Positions 18,610-26,472 of a stretch of 54,548 nucleotides of DNA are shown here, one piece after another. The notes under the pieces were generated by a model. The model saw only the letters and a list, made by a program, of their open reading frames with translations, made no database searches and was not told where the DNA came from. Source of the DNA: an uncultured Opitutia bacterium. Lineage in GTDB: Bacteria > Verrucomicrobiota > Verrucomicrobiia > Opitutales > Opitutaceae. Positions within the stretch are counted from its first letter, which is position 1. Each line of letters opens with the position of its first letter. The position numbers and the translations under genes are program-made. The stretch is from positions 1-54,548 of the forward strand of contig CAIPAH010000001.1 in the NCBI GenBank assembly GCA_903862955.1, given 5' to 3'.

Positions 18610-19689
18610 ATGGACCTCGGCGCGATTCGCGAACAGATTGACCAGCTCGACCGCAAACTGGTCGAGGTGCTAAACGAGCGCCTGAAGCTGGCCGGCGAGA
18701 TCGGAAAGCTGAAGCGCAGCCAGGGCGGCCAGATCTACGTGGCGGAGCGCGAGGAGGCCGTGCTGCAGAAGGTCGCCGCACAAAACCAAGGCCCCATCAA
18801 GAACGAGGCGCTGCGGGCGATTTACCGCGAGATCATGTCGGCGGCGATCGCCCTTGAGAAGCCGCTGTTGATCGCCTACCTCGGGCCGGAGGCGACGAAC
18901 ACCCATCTCGCGGCGATGAAGAAATTCGGCGCCAGCGTGGATTACCATGCGATGGCGACAATCGGCGACATCTTCACGGCGGTCGAAAAAGGCGAGGCGG
19001 ACTATGCCGTCATCCCGATCGAGAATTCGACCGAAGGCTCGGTGCGCGACGCGCTCGACCTGTTCGTCGAGTCGGACCTGAAGGTGGTGGCCCAGATTTA
19101 CCTCGAGATCACGCACGCGCTCATTTCCGCGTCGCCGCTGGAGAAGATCGAGCGGGTCTACTCGAAGGACCAGGCGCTGGCGCAGTGCCGCCACTGGTTG
19201 CAGCGGCATTTGCCGCACGCGCAGTTGATCGATGCCCCGAGCACGTCGCGGGCGGTGCAGATTGCGAAGGACGAGCCCGGCTCCGCGGCCGTCGCCAGCG
19301 AACTCGCGGCGGTGACGCACGGCGTGCCGATCGTTGAGAAAAACATCCAGGACAAGGCGGACAACACCACGCGCTTCTTCGTTCTCGGCAAGAAGGCCTC
19401 GGGCCCGGTGGGCAGTGGCAAGGACATGACGAGCTTCGCCATCTCGCTGGGCGACGCTGCGGCGTCCCATTCTGGCTCCCTGCTGCGGATGCTGATGCCT
19501 TTGGCCGAGCGCGGCATCAACCTGTCGAAGATCGAGTCCCGCCCGAGCAAGAAGCGTCCGTGGGACTACTATTTCTTCATCGACGTGTCCGGCCACTACA
19601 ACGACCCGGCCATGAAGGAAGCGCTCGCGGAGCTGCAAAAGTTCTGCCCGCTGGTGAAGTGGCTGGGTAGTTACCCGGCAGCGAGCTGA
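18610..19689 (+). CDS. pheA: Bifunctional chorismate mutase / prephenate dehydratase
   Basis: A 359-aa P-protein making phenylpyruvate from chorismate for phenylalanine synthesis. Residues 1-85 are an AroQ-type chorismate mutase (IREQIDQLDRKLVEVLNER, AEREEAVLQ). Residues 87-270 are prephenate dehydratase (IAYLGPEATNTHLAA, VIPIENSTEGSVRDALD), ending with DNTTRFFVLG that contains the catalytic TRF. The C-terminal ACT domain has GSLLRMLMPLAERGINLSKI followed by ESRPSKKRPWDYYFFID, with the ESRP motif that binds phenylalanine, so feedback inhibition is expected. It follows scpB by one base. Confidence 0.96.
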   Translation: MDLGAIREQIDQLDRKLVEVLNERLKLAGEIGKLKRSQGGQIYVAEREEAVLQKVAAQNQGPIKNEALRAIYREIMSAAIALEKPLLIAYLGPEATNTHLAAMKKFGASVDYHAMATIGDIFTAVEKGEADYAVIPIENSTEGSVRDALDLFVESDLKVVAQIYLEITHALISASPLEKIERVYSKDQALAQCRHWLQRHLPHAQLIDAPSTSRAVQIAKDEPGSAAVASELAAVTHGVPIVEKNIQDKADNTTRFFVLGKKASGPVGSGKDMTSFAISLGDAAASHSGSLLRMLMPLAERGINLSKIESRPSKKRPWDYYFFIDVSGHYNDPAMKEALAELQKFCPLVKWLGSYPAAS

Positions 19690-19775
19690 GCGCAAAAGCC
19701 CTCAGGCTTAAGGCGCGGCGAGGACGCCGCATCCCCAATAAATCCGCTGCGAGCAGAGGGACGTGCCCGCGCAGC

Positions 19776-20261
19776 TTATTTCTTGGGCGGGACCGCCGGT
19801 GCGGCGGGAGCCGGCTTGGCGGGAGTCGGGGCAGGCTTCGGGGCGCCGCCGGGGTAGACCATCGTCGGGGTCGGGCCGGATTTGTCGGGGACAAACAGCA
19901 CCGGGCGGTCGCGATAGCCGACAAAGTAGATGACGCCCATGATCAGCACGAGCACGAGGAAGGCGATGGCCGAGTAGATGATGCAGCCGCGGCGAGTATC
20001 GCCATGCACGTCATCGGGATCGACCTGGAATTCGGCGAGTTCCGGGATGGCGGAAGCCGAAAGCGGACTGCGGGTGGCGCCGGTCTTGGGCGTGGCGGGC
20101 GTCGTGGCGGAGGGAACGGGCGGGCGCGTGTTGCCGCGCATCGCGAAGGGCGGGAGGGTCAGGCGCGTGACGGTGACGGAAGCGATCTCGTGATCCAGCC
20201 AGGTGAGATGCTGCTGCACCAAGGCGCGCTGTTTGCGGAGTTCTTCGAGACGGTCGGACAT
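19776..20261 (-). CDS. Single-TM hypothetical protein with a Pro/Ala-rich tail (161 aa)
   Basis: No family recognised. Residues 1-30 form a polar helix (RLEELRKQRALVQQHLTWLDHEI) likely to be a coiled coil. A Pro/Thr-rich linker leads to one transmembrane helix (about 92-113, YSAIAFLVLVLIMGVIYFVG). The C-terminal tail of about 45 residues is rich in Pro, Ala and Lys and would face the periplasm (TPAKPAPAAPAVPPKK). The topology suggests an inner-membrane scaffold or adaptor. It is convergent with pheA and lies downstream of the rpmA terminator on the same strand. Its ATG is preceded by CACCC. Confidence 0.75.
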   Translation of the reverse strand: MSDRLEELRKQRALVQQHLTWLDHEIASVTVTRLTLPPFAMRGNTRPPVPSATTPATPKTGATRSPLSASAIPELAEFQVDPDDVHGDTRRGCIIYSAIAFLVLVLIMGVIYFVGYRDRPVLFVPDKSGPTPTMVYPGGAPKPAPTPAKPAPAAPAVPPKK

Positions 20262-20310
20262 GGGTGGGTGGGTGTGGTGCTGGCCCCGAAAGCCGGCGAA
20301 GGGCCGACGT

Positions 20311-20341
20311 GAAAAACGCAGCCCGTTTTGGGCTGCGTTTG
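20311..20341 (-). terminator. Rho-independent terminator of the rplU-rpmA operon
   Basis: An 11-base perfect stem (20314-20324 with 20330-20340) encloses a 5-base loop. On the minus strand it is followed by a short T-tract, about 29 bases after the rpmA stop codon. Confidence 0.88.
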
Positions 20342-20369
20342 AAAGCTAAAAATCTACGTAGCGCGCGGT

Positions 20370-20615
20370 TTAGCTCGTGACAATGGCCACCTTGCGGTGG
20401 GCCTTGTCATACTTGACGGTGCCGTCCTTGAGGGCGAACAGCGTCCAATCGCGGCCGATGCCGACGTTCTTGCCGGCGTGGAGCCGGCTGCCGCGCTGGC
20501 GGACGATGATGGTGCCCGCGAGGACGGATTCGCCGCCAAAGCGTTTCACGCCGAGCATCTTCGGCTGGCTGTCGCGGCCGTTGCTGGATGTTCCCTGACC
20601 TTTCTTGTGCGCCAT
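20370..20615 (-). CDS. rpmA: 50S ribosomal protein L27
   Basis: An 81-aa L27 of the large ribosomal subunit, near the peptidyl-transferase centre. The N-terminus [19 protein letters not shown] is the canonical flexible arm without the extra Firmicutes-type propeptide, and the core [20 protein letters not shown] and [20 protein letters not shown] is typical. It is the second gene of rplU-rpmA with a 12-base gap, and a strong terminator follows. Confidence 0.98.
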   Translation of the reverse strand: MAHKKGQGTSSNGRDSQPKMLGVKRFGGESVLAGTIIVRQRGSRLHAGKNVGIGRDWTLFALKDGTVKYDKAHRKVAIVTS

Positions 20616-20627
20616 GACGGGTAGTGG

Positions 20628-20942
20628 TTAAGCGTTGATGGATTCGATCTTGATGACGGAAAGCTCCTGGCGATGGCCGCGTTTACGCTCCATGCCCTTG
20701 CGCTTTTTCTTCTTAAAAACGATGACCTTGTCGCCACGCTTGTTCTCGAGGATCTTGGCCGAAACCGAGGCACCGGCCAAGGTGGGCTTGCCGACCTTGA
20801 AATCAGCGCCTTCGCCGGCGGCGAGAACGTCCTTAATCTCAACGGTGGCACCGGCTTCCGTGTTTGGGTAACGGTTGACGATGAGAATGTCGCCCTCAGT
20901 GACAGTGAACTGCTGCCCTTGGGTTTTGATCGTGGCTTTCAT
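20628..20942 (-). CDS. rplU: 50S ribosomal protein L21
   Basis: A 104-aa L21, which binds 23S rRNA and L20. The start is the ATG at 20942-20940 ([14 protein letters not shown]), not the upstream ATG at 20975, because the family begins at this MxAxIxTGGKQ-like segment. [17 protein letters not shown] is the conserved basic loop. A hairpin followed by a T-tract sits directly before the start codon (20943-20969), which may be a leader control element. Gene order rplU-rpmA is the usual bacterial arrangement. Confidence 0.97.
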   Translation of the reverse strand: MKATIKTQGQQFTVTEGDILIVNRYPNTEAGATVEIKDVLAAGEGADFKVGKPTLAGASVSAKILENKRGDKVIVFKKKKRKGMERKRGHRQELSVIKIESINA

Positions 20943-20969
20943 AAAAATAAACCGCGGATAAAGCGGTTT
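20943..20969 (-). promoter_or_regulatory. Hairpin plus U-tract immediately before the rplU start codon
   Basis: On the minus strand a 7-base perfect stem (20969-20963 with 20955-20949) and a 7-base loop are followed by ATTTTT and then the rplU ATG. It has the form of a terminator. It could end transcription from the coiled-coil gene upstream (stop at 21020) or act as an attenuator or leader for the ribosomal protein operon. Confidence 0.55.
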
Positions 20970-21019
20970 TGCCACGGGTAAAGCAAGGATTAATTTGCCT
21001 CCAACACCGCGAAAACAGG

Positions 21020-21667
21020 CTATTTCGGCGGCGGCGCCGAGGTGTCGGCTGCCGGGGCCGGGTGCTCGGGCTTGAGAATGTAGAGGGATTTGATGTCCCC
21101 GACCAGATAACCGCCGACCTTGTAGGCGTTGCGCTCCCGTTCGGCTGCGAGGCGGGCGGCCTCGGCCTCCCAGGCCTCTTGCCGCTTCAAAGCGGCGGCG
21201 CGGGCGGCCGCGCGGTCGGCGATCTGGCGTTTTTCCTGATCGAGATCGGCGAGTTTCTTGAGCGCGGCGAGACGCGCGGCCTCGGCATTGGCGCGGTCGC
21301 GCTCGCGTTCGGCCGCGAGGCGGGCGGCGTCGGGGTCGGAGGCGTTGTTGGCCGCGAGCGCTGCGAGGCGGGCGGCTTCGGCCTCGGCGGCCTGGAGTGC
21401 GGCTTCGGCGGCTTCCTGCTCCTCGTGAATCTTGGCGAGGCGGGCCATTTCCTCCTTGGCGCGCTCTTCCGCCATGCGGCGGGCCTCGATCAGCGCGGCG
21501 GCGCGGCGGGCCTGTTCGGCCTGTTGCTCGCGGGCGAGCTGCAGCTCGGCGGCCGCGCGCTGCTGCGCGAGATCGCGCTCCGCCGACAGTTTGTAGGTGC
21601 GATAGCCGAAATAAAGCGCCGCGGCCGCGACCAGGGCGACCAAAGTGAGGATTAAATTTCTATTCAT
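21020..21667 (-). CDS. Ala/Glu/Arg-rich coiled-coil membrane protein (215 aa)
   Basis: No specific family. An N-terminal signal-anchor helix (residues 4-22, [18 protein letters not shown]) is followed by about 150 residues of near-continuous charged helix. It has repeated EAARLAA, AERERD and ARRAA heptad-like units, TolA-like in style. The last 35 residues ([17 protein letters not shown] and a Pro/Ala tail) form a small globular or flexible end. Expected topology is cytoplasm-in, rod in the periplasm. It is upstream of rplU, with a terminator-like hairpin between. The resemblance to TolA is compositional only, since there is no recognisable TolA C-terminal domain. Confidence 0.75.
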   Translation of the reverse strand: MNRNLILTLVALVAAAALYFGYRTYKLSAERDLAQQRAAAELQLAREQQAEQARRAAALIEARRMAEERAKEEMARLAKIHEEQEAAEAALQAAEAEAARLAALAANNASDPDAARLAAERERDRANAEAARLAALKKLADLDQEKRQIADRAAARAAALKRQEAWEAEAARLAAERERNAYKVGGYLVGDIKSLYILKPEHPAPAADTSAPPPK

Positions 21668-21759
21668 GGGGGATGGGCATCGACCTCGGCTGATTGGAAA
21701 TGTTCAAAGCACTTCAGCGCCAATCTAGTCGTGCTGCCGGCGTCGGCAAGCCTGCCGGT

Positions 21760-22665
21760 TTACCGCGGCAGGGGAAAATCGGCCACGCCGGCGTGCGCGG
21801 CATTGGCGGCGGCATAAGGCAGGGCTTGCGTGACCGAGTCTGCGAGGGATGAACCACGGAGATAAAGGGACGCCATCAGGCAGGCCATGAGCACGTCTCC
21901 GGAGCCGGTGGGCGAAATTTCCTTCACGGGGATCGCCCGAACGGTGGCGGGTGCAGCAGCCCCGTCCTTGAACCAAATCGGACCCGCGCCGTCGGTCACC
22001 ACCCACCGGCCGACCGGTGAGCCGGCGGCGACGGAGAACAGCAAATCCGCCGTGGATTGCGGGGTGGAGGTGGCAGGGGCCAGCGTGCGGAGTTCGATCG
22101 CGTTAATTTTGATCAGCGCGAGCGGCTGGGTGGTCATCCAAGCCAGCGGGGGTCCGTAAGTGTCGGCCACGAGGGTGCTCCGGGACTGCCAGCGAATGAG
22201 AGCGGCGCGCAGCGGATCGAACGCGGACGACGGCCAACCCGGGAGGCTGCCGCAGACGGCGAGCACCTGGCCGGTGGGCTGCGCGTCGAGGAAATCGGCG
22301 CAGGCTTGGACGGCTTTGGCGTCGGGAGGCACATCAGGTCCGAGAAAAGTGGTTTCCGCGCGGCCGCCGCCGCGCACGACGACGCCCAGGCGGGTGGCAG
22401 CAGTCGTCGGGAAAATCTGCGTCGAGAATTTCTGGGTGCGCAACCAGGTGGTGGACTCGGTCCCGCTGGCGCCACCGGCGAAACAAATGGCCGTGGCCGG
22501 GGCGCCGAGGCGGGAGAGCATCTTGGCGACGTTGATGCCCTTGCCGCCGACCTGGAAGGACTCGCGCTGCGCGCGTTGCGTCTGGCCCTCGCTCCAGGCG
22601 GAAAACTCCAGCGTCCGCTCGGCCAGCAGATTGCCGGTGAGGGTGAACAGGGCGGTGGGAGTCAT
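21760..22665 (-). CDS. PfkB-family sugar kinase (1-phosphofructokinase-like)
   Basis: A 301-aa ribokinase-fold kinase. FQVGGKGINVAKMLSRLG (about residues 36-53) is the PfkB N-terminal signature in the form used by FruK/LacC/PfkB enzymes, which phosphorylate a sugar phosphate rather than a free sugar. KINAIELRTL is the central block and SPTGSGDVLMACLMAS carries the anion-hole Gly-Ser-Gly and the catalytic Asp. The substrate is probably fructose 1-phosphate, fructose 6-phosphate or tagatose 6-phosphate. No PTS gene is near. It follows the MFS transporter by four bases, so a shared transcript and a sugar-related role for both are plausible inference. Confidence 0.82.
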   Translation of the reverse strand: MTPTALFTLTGNLLAERTLEFSAWSEGQTQRAQRESFQVGGKGINVAKMLSRLGAPATAICFAGGASGTESTTWLRTQKFSTQIFPTTAATRLGVVVRGGGRAETTFLGPDVPPDAKAVQACADFLDAQPTGQVLAVCGSLPGWPSSAFDPLRAALIRWQSRSTLVADTYGPPLAWMTTQPLALIKINAIELRTLAPATSTPQSTADLLFSVAAGSPVGRWVVTDGAGPIWFKDGAAAPATVRAIPVKEISPTGSGDVLMACLMASLYLRGSSLADSVTQALPYAAANAAHAGVADFPLPR

Positions 22666-22669
22666 GGGC

Positions 22670-24085
22670 TCAGGGATTCGGCGCCGGCGGGGGATCGTTG
22701 CGGCTGCCCGGGCGATAGAAAACCTGGTTCACGAGGAAACTCAGCCCGAAAAGCGACGCCATGGTCCGAACGTTGCGCATGGCGTCGACGACAGCGGTGA
22801 CGCGCGCCGAATTCTGCTCGCGCACGCGACGCAAAAGCAGGCAGCACAGGAAAAACAGGATGGGGGTGATCACGAACGCCGCGTGATAGGCTTCCAAGGC
22901 CGTGAAGCCGTTGGCTTGGGCCGCGGTGAGCAGGTAGCCGCCCGTGATGGGCCCGAGCGCGGCGGTCAGGGAGGAGAGGGAAACGAAGAGCGCCATGCCC
23001 ATCGTGCGCGCGCCGCCGGGACTCAGCTTGAGCAACAGGCCGAACAGGCCGATGCCGTAGCCGGCGCTGAAAATACCGCCGGCGGAGTGAATCACGTAGA
23101 GCAGCCAGGTGTTTCCGGGATGAACGAGAACAAACAGCGAGTTGAAGAGCTGCCAGCTGACCAGTGAGACGATCATGACGGGGACGTTGCCGAACCGGTC
23201 GAGCAGCCGGCCCCACGCGGGAAAGGAAATCGCCGCGCCGAGCACGCCGAGCAGCAGCAGCATGTTGATGCGGGCAGCGCTGAGGTGAAGTTCCTCCAGC
23301 ATAAACACCGCGTAGAAGGGCCCGAACAAGGTGGAGGCGAAGCCGATGACGGCGGCGAAAAGGATATACCGCATGAACATGACGTCGCTCCGCACCAGCC
23401 GCAGTTGCTGCTGCCACGGCGGCTCCGGGGTGGGCGGATGCCCGGCGACGGATGTCTGCATGCGTTGCTGGGCAAAGACGGACACAATGCGCATGACCAA
23501 GGCGCCGCCGAAGAGGATTTGGAACGCCAGCAGCGCGCCGTCGAGCCACGCGAGCAGGCCGGAGACGGCCAGCATGAAGACGACGAGTGAGAGGTAGAGC
23601 AGACGGTTGCGGAAACCGAAATATTTCCCGCGCAGCCGAACGGGGATGCATTCCTGCATCCACGCGTTCCAAGCGACGCCGTTGATCGCCGACGAAAGCG
23701 CCACGAGCGAGAAGGTGACGCCGAAGACGATCAGGGTGAGGGGGCTCTCACTTCGCGGCAGGAACGGCATGGCCACGAGGAGGGCGAACCAGGCGACGGC
23801 GTGGAGCCAGCCGCTCAGGATCGTCATCGACCGCGAATGCAGCCGCTGCGCCAGCAGGGGCGTGAGCAGGACCTGGAGGAAATTGAACCAGAAGGGCAGC
23901 GACGTGAAGAAGCCGTAGGTCCGCGTAGAAAACGCGAACGTGCCGGTCATGAGCGCCGTCAGCACGAAATTGCCCGGCTGGCTCACGGTCACCAGCGGCA
24001 TGGCGCTGACCCCGTCCCAGAGGCCCAGCGTGAGATTGCGCCGTAATGGGGTGGGTCTCTTGCCGTGGGCGGAAGTTGCGTGCAC
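22670..24085 (-). CDS. Major facilitator superfamily transporter
   Basis: A roughly 471-aa polytopic membrane protein with about 12 hydrophobic helices, typical of MFS permeases. Early sequence includes LGLWDGVSAMPLVTVSQPGN, and the loop after helix 4 has WNAWMQECIPVRLRGKYFG, the MFS cytoplasmic Arg/Gly signature. I choose GTG at 24085 as start. An ATG at 24124-24122 is also in frame, but it shares the CATG at 24122-24125 with the divergent mpg start and would add about 13 non-membrane residues. Substrate unknown; the downstream PfkB kinase four bases away suggests sugar or sugar-derived compounds (inference). Confidence 0.82.
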   Translation of the reverse strand: MHATSAHGKRPTPLRRNLTLGLWDGVSAMPLVTVSQPGNFVLTALMTGTFAFSTRTYGFFTSLPFWFNFLQVLLTPLLAQRLHSRSMTILSGWLHAVAWFALLVAMPFLPRSESPLTLIVFGVTFSLVALSSAINGVAWNAWMQECIPVRLRGKYFGFRNRLLYLSLVVFMLAVSGLLAWLDGALLAFQILFGGALVMRIVSVFAQQRMQTSVAGHPPTPEPPWQQQLRLVRSDVMFMRYILFAAVIGFASTLFGPFYAVFMLEELHLSAARINMLLLLGVLGAAISFPAWGRLLDRFGNVPVMIVSLVSWQLFNSLFVLVHPGNTWLLYVIHSAGGIFSAGYGIGLFGLLLKLSPGGARTMGMALFVSLSSLTAALGPITGGYLLTAAQANGFTALEAYHAAFVITPILFFLCCLLLRRVREQNSARVTAVVDAMRNVRTMASLFGLSFLVNQVFYRPGSRNDPPPAPNP

Positions 24086-24122
24086 TAGTTTCCAGCCTAA
24101 AGCAGTCCACGCCGCCAAAGTC

Positions 24123-24725
24123 ATGCCCGAAATCATCCCGCCCGAATACTGGCAGCGACGCACCACGCTCGCACTGGCCCGGAATCTCCTCGGAAAGTTC
24201 CTCGTGCGCGCGAACGGCGAGGCGCGAATGATCACGGAAGTGGAGGCTTATGACGGTGAAAGCGACCTGGCCTCCCACGCGCGTGCGGGCCGCACGCGGC
24301 GGACGGCGGTGATGTATGGCCCGGGCGGGACGTGGTATGTGTATCTTTGCTATGGCGTGCACGAGATGCTGAATCTCGTCGTTGGGCCGAAGGACTGGCC
24401 GGCGGCGGTGCTCATCCGCGGCGTCGAGGGCTGCCACGGGCCGGGACGAGTGACGCGGGCGCTCGGGATCGACCGGCAGCTCAACGGTACGAAATCACAT
24501 CCGGCCTTTGGACTGTGGCTGGAAGATCGCGGGGTGAAGGTGCCGCGTCGGCTGGTGCATGCGACGCCCCGGATCGGCGTCGACTATGCGGGACCGGTGT
24601 GGGCGAAGAAACCCTGGCGCTTTTATTTCGATCCCGCGGAACTGCCCGCGGCTGCGCGGAAGCGGGCTGCTACGGCGAATTCGTCGAGGCCGGCGCGACG
24701 GGCGAAGCGGGCGGCTGGTAGTTGA
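24123..24725 (+). CDS. mpg: 3-methyladenine DNA glycosylase (AAG/MPG family)
   Basis: A 200-aa alkyl-purine DNA glycosylase that starts base excision repair by flipping and excising 3-methyladenine, hypoxanthine and related bases. ARNLLGKFLV, ITEVEAYDGESDLASHA (catalytic Glu within EVEAY) and YGPGGTWYVYLCYGVHEMLNLV are the family blocks, followed by VLIRGVEG and GPGRVTRALGI. I start at the ATG at 24123, since upstream codons run into the MFS gene. The C-terminal 15 residues are Arg/Ala-rich and overlap, tail to tail, the end of the DUF3108 gene by 56 bases. Confidence 0.93.
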   Translation: MPEIIPPEYWQRRTTLALARNLLGKFLVRANGEARMITEVEAYDGESDLASHARAGRTRRTAVMYGPGGTWYVYLCYGVHEMLNLVVGPKDWPAAVLIRGVEGCHGPGRVTRALGIDRQLNGTKSHPAFGLWLEDRGVKVPRRLVHATPRIGVDYAGPVWAKKPWRFYFDPAELPAAARKRAATANSSRPARRAKRAAGS

Positions 24726-25458
24726 CGAGGGTGGCCACGCCGGAGCCGAATTTGAACTCGACCTCGAATTTTACCGGGAGGTGGCGGTCATCTTGGGAGA
24801 TCCAGACTCGAACTGTGGAACCGCGTTTGAACATGCCCTTCGGCGGAGTCTTTTCCATCTTGGGCACGATGACCAGGGTGTCGAAGGTGCCGAGGGGAGT
24901 TTTTATCGTTTCGTAGCCCTCGGCGTGGAAAGTCAGCTCGTAGGGTTCTTCCTCGAACATCACCAGCGCATCGATCGTCTGCCCGGGTTGGAGTTTCCAG
25001 GCGCGGGCCTGGATGAGGCTCGTGATCAAGTCCATCGGGTCCCCCGGCGGCAGCGGCACGATCTGGCTCTTGCTGGGATTCACGAGGTTTTGGAAATCCG
25101 CGGTCCGGTGCTCGTAGTTGAAGGCGAGCGTGGTGTCGGTGGACTTCTTGCCGTGGACGCTGCGCTCGGTGTGGACCATCATGTGGCCGGTTTTCAGGTT
25201 GTAGACCGACTCGGCGCGGGCGTCGAAGGGGTAGATGCTGCGGAGAAAGCCGCGCGTGGAGGTGGTCGTCACGACGAGCAGGCTCGGCTGGTGGTCGTCG
25301 GTCTCGGCTTGGGACGTGATTTTGATTTCACCGGCGTTGGAAATAATCGTGTAGCCCACGCGGAACGTGAATGCCTCGCCGGGCGCCAAGGCCAGGTGCA
25401 TGTCGGCGAAGGCGGTCGAAGAGGTGGCGAGCAGGCCGAGAATAAGGAGGGAACGCAT
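24670..25458 (-). CDS. DUF3108-type secreted protein (262 aa)
   Basis: A cleavable signal peptide (RSLLILGLLATSSTAFA) precedes a beta-rich domain of the DUF3108 kind: FTFRVGYTIISNAGEIKI near the mature N-terminus and VYNLKTGHMMVHTERSV in the middle. The pattern with VRVWISQDDRHLPVKFE near the end is typical of this periplasmic, lipocalin-like family of unknown function. I start at the ATG at 25458-25456, which gives the signal peptide directly. The last ~18 residues are low-complexity Pro/Ala/Ser and overlap the mpg C-terminus in the opposite direction. It is the last gene of the long minus-strand run, 16 bases after the beta-CASP nuclease gene. Confidence 0.85.
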   Translation of the reverse strand: MRSLLILGLLATSSTAFADMHLALAPGEAFTFRVGYTIISNAGEIKITSQAETDDHQPSLLVVTTTSTRGFLRSIYPFDARAESVYNLKTGHMMVHTERSVHGKKSTDTTLAFNYEHRTADFQNLVNPSKSQIVPLPPGDPMDLITSLIQARAWKLQPGQTIDALVMFEEEPYELTFHAEGYETIKTPLGTFDTLVIVPKMEKTPPKGMFKRGSTVRVWISQDDRHLPVKFEVEFKFGSGVATLVNYQPPASPVAPASTNSP

Positions 25459-25474
25459 AAGTGGACGGGGAACT

Positions 25475-26458
25475 TCAGCCTGACAGCTTGAATTCAAGTT
25501 GGTTGCCTTGGCCAATGGCAAGGGCGTCCCAGCCGCGTTCACGCAGGGTGCGCGCGAACTCGCGGGCGAAGCCGTGCAGCGTCAGGATGCGTTTGGGTTG
25601 CACCCGCTCGACGAAGGTGAGGAGATCGTCGTAGCCGGCGTGGTCGGAGAGGGGAAATGCGGCATCGCAGCGCGAGCGGTAGATCGTGCCGGAGTCCATG
25701 GCCCAGCCGGTGATGACGGCGGTGCGGCGCGCCGGGAGGTGGCTGAGCATGCCCTGGCCGTGCGGCGGGCAGATCACGACATGGCCGCCGGCCTCCTCGC
25801 TCGAAAATCCGCGATAGGCAGGAAACTTGAGGCCGAGTTGCTCGCAGATCCGCGTCAGCCGGAGCGTGTCATCGTGCAGCATCACCGGAAGTCCCGCGGG
25901 CGCGAGGGCGCGGAGCACCTCCTGGCTTTTGCCCAGGCTGTAGCACAGCAGGACCGGGTTGGCGCCATCGACGAGGGCCTGACGGCAGAAGGCGATGATG
26001 CTGGCGATAACCTCCGATTCCGGCGGAAAAACATACTGTGGCAGGCCGAAGGTGGTTTCCATGATCAGCATGTCCGCGCGCGGGGTGGCGCATTGCTCTG
26101 CCGCGAGACTGGGGCGGAGCTTGAAATCGCCGGTGTAGAGCAGCGAACCGTGCTCGGGCGACTCGAGGAGAATCTGGCTCGAGCCGAGGATGTGGCCTGC
26201 CGGGTGCAGCGTGGCGGTGGCGCCGAAATCGAGCCCGTAGGACTTGCCGAAGGGGAGAATGTTGAACTCGCGGCGTCCGGGCAGGCGGGCGGCAAGCATC
26301 CGCGCGGTGGCCGCGGTGCAGAGGACTTCCTGGTGCCGCGCAATGTGGTCGCCGTGGGCGTGCGAGACGAACGAGCGCGTCGTGCGCATTTGCGCGTCGA
26401 GCCACCAGCCCACCTGCGGCAGCCACAGTCCCTTGCGATGATGGATTTCCCAAGCCAT
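25475..26458 (-). CDS. Metallo-beta-lactamase-fold nuclease (beta-CASP / ligase-associated exonuclease type)
   Basis: A 327-aa zinc hydrolase. SHAHGDHIARH is the HxHxDH zinc motif, LHPAGHILGSSQILLE supplies the next His, YTGDF a bridging Asp, and METTFG follows. The beta-CASP insert is indicated by NPVLLCYSLGKSQEV and SDHAGYDDLL, and LTLHGFAREF is the final conserved His. This is the CPSF-73/SNM1-like set acting on RNA or DNA, and the length is close to the bacterial DNA-ligase-associated exonuclease family, although no ligase or helicase gene is adjacent. I use the ATG at 26458-26456 (MAWEIHHRKG). It lies 14 bases after the AI-2E permease gene. Choice of RNA or DNA substrate cannot be read from the sequence. 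Confidence 0.85.
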   Translation of the reverse strand: MAWEIHHRKGLWLPQVGWWLDAQMRTTRSFVSHAHGDHIARHQEVLCTAATARMLAARLPGRREFNILPFGKSYGLDFGATATLHPAGHILGSSQILLESPEHGSLLYTGDFKLRPSLAAEQCATPRADMLIMETTFGLPQYVFPPESEVIASIIAFCRQALVDGANPVLLCYSLGKSQEVLRALAPAGLPVMLHDDTLRLTRICEQLGLKFPAYRGFSSEEAGGHVVICPPHGQGMLSHLPARRTAVITGWAMDSGTIYRSRCDAAFPLSDHAGYDDLLTFVERVQPKRILTLHGFAREFARTLRERGWDALAIGQGNQLEFKLSG

Positions 26459-26472
26459 GGCGGGAAGCCGGC

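Noticed and set aside
19715-19730. GCGGCG-AGGA-CGCCGC hairpin after pheA, considered as a terminator
   Set aside because: The stem has only 6 pairs and no T-tract on either strand. It was not strong enough to list.
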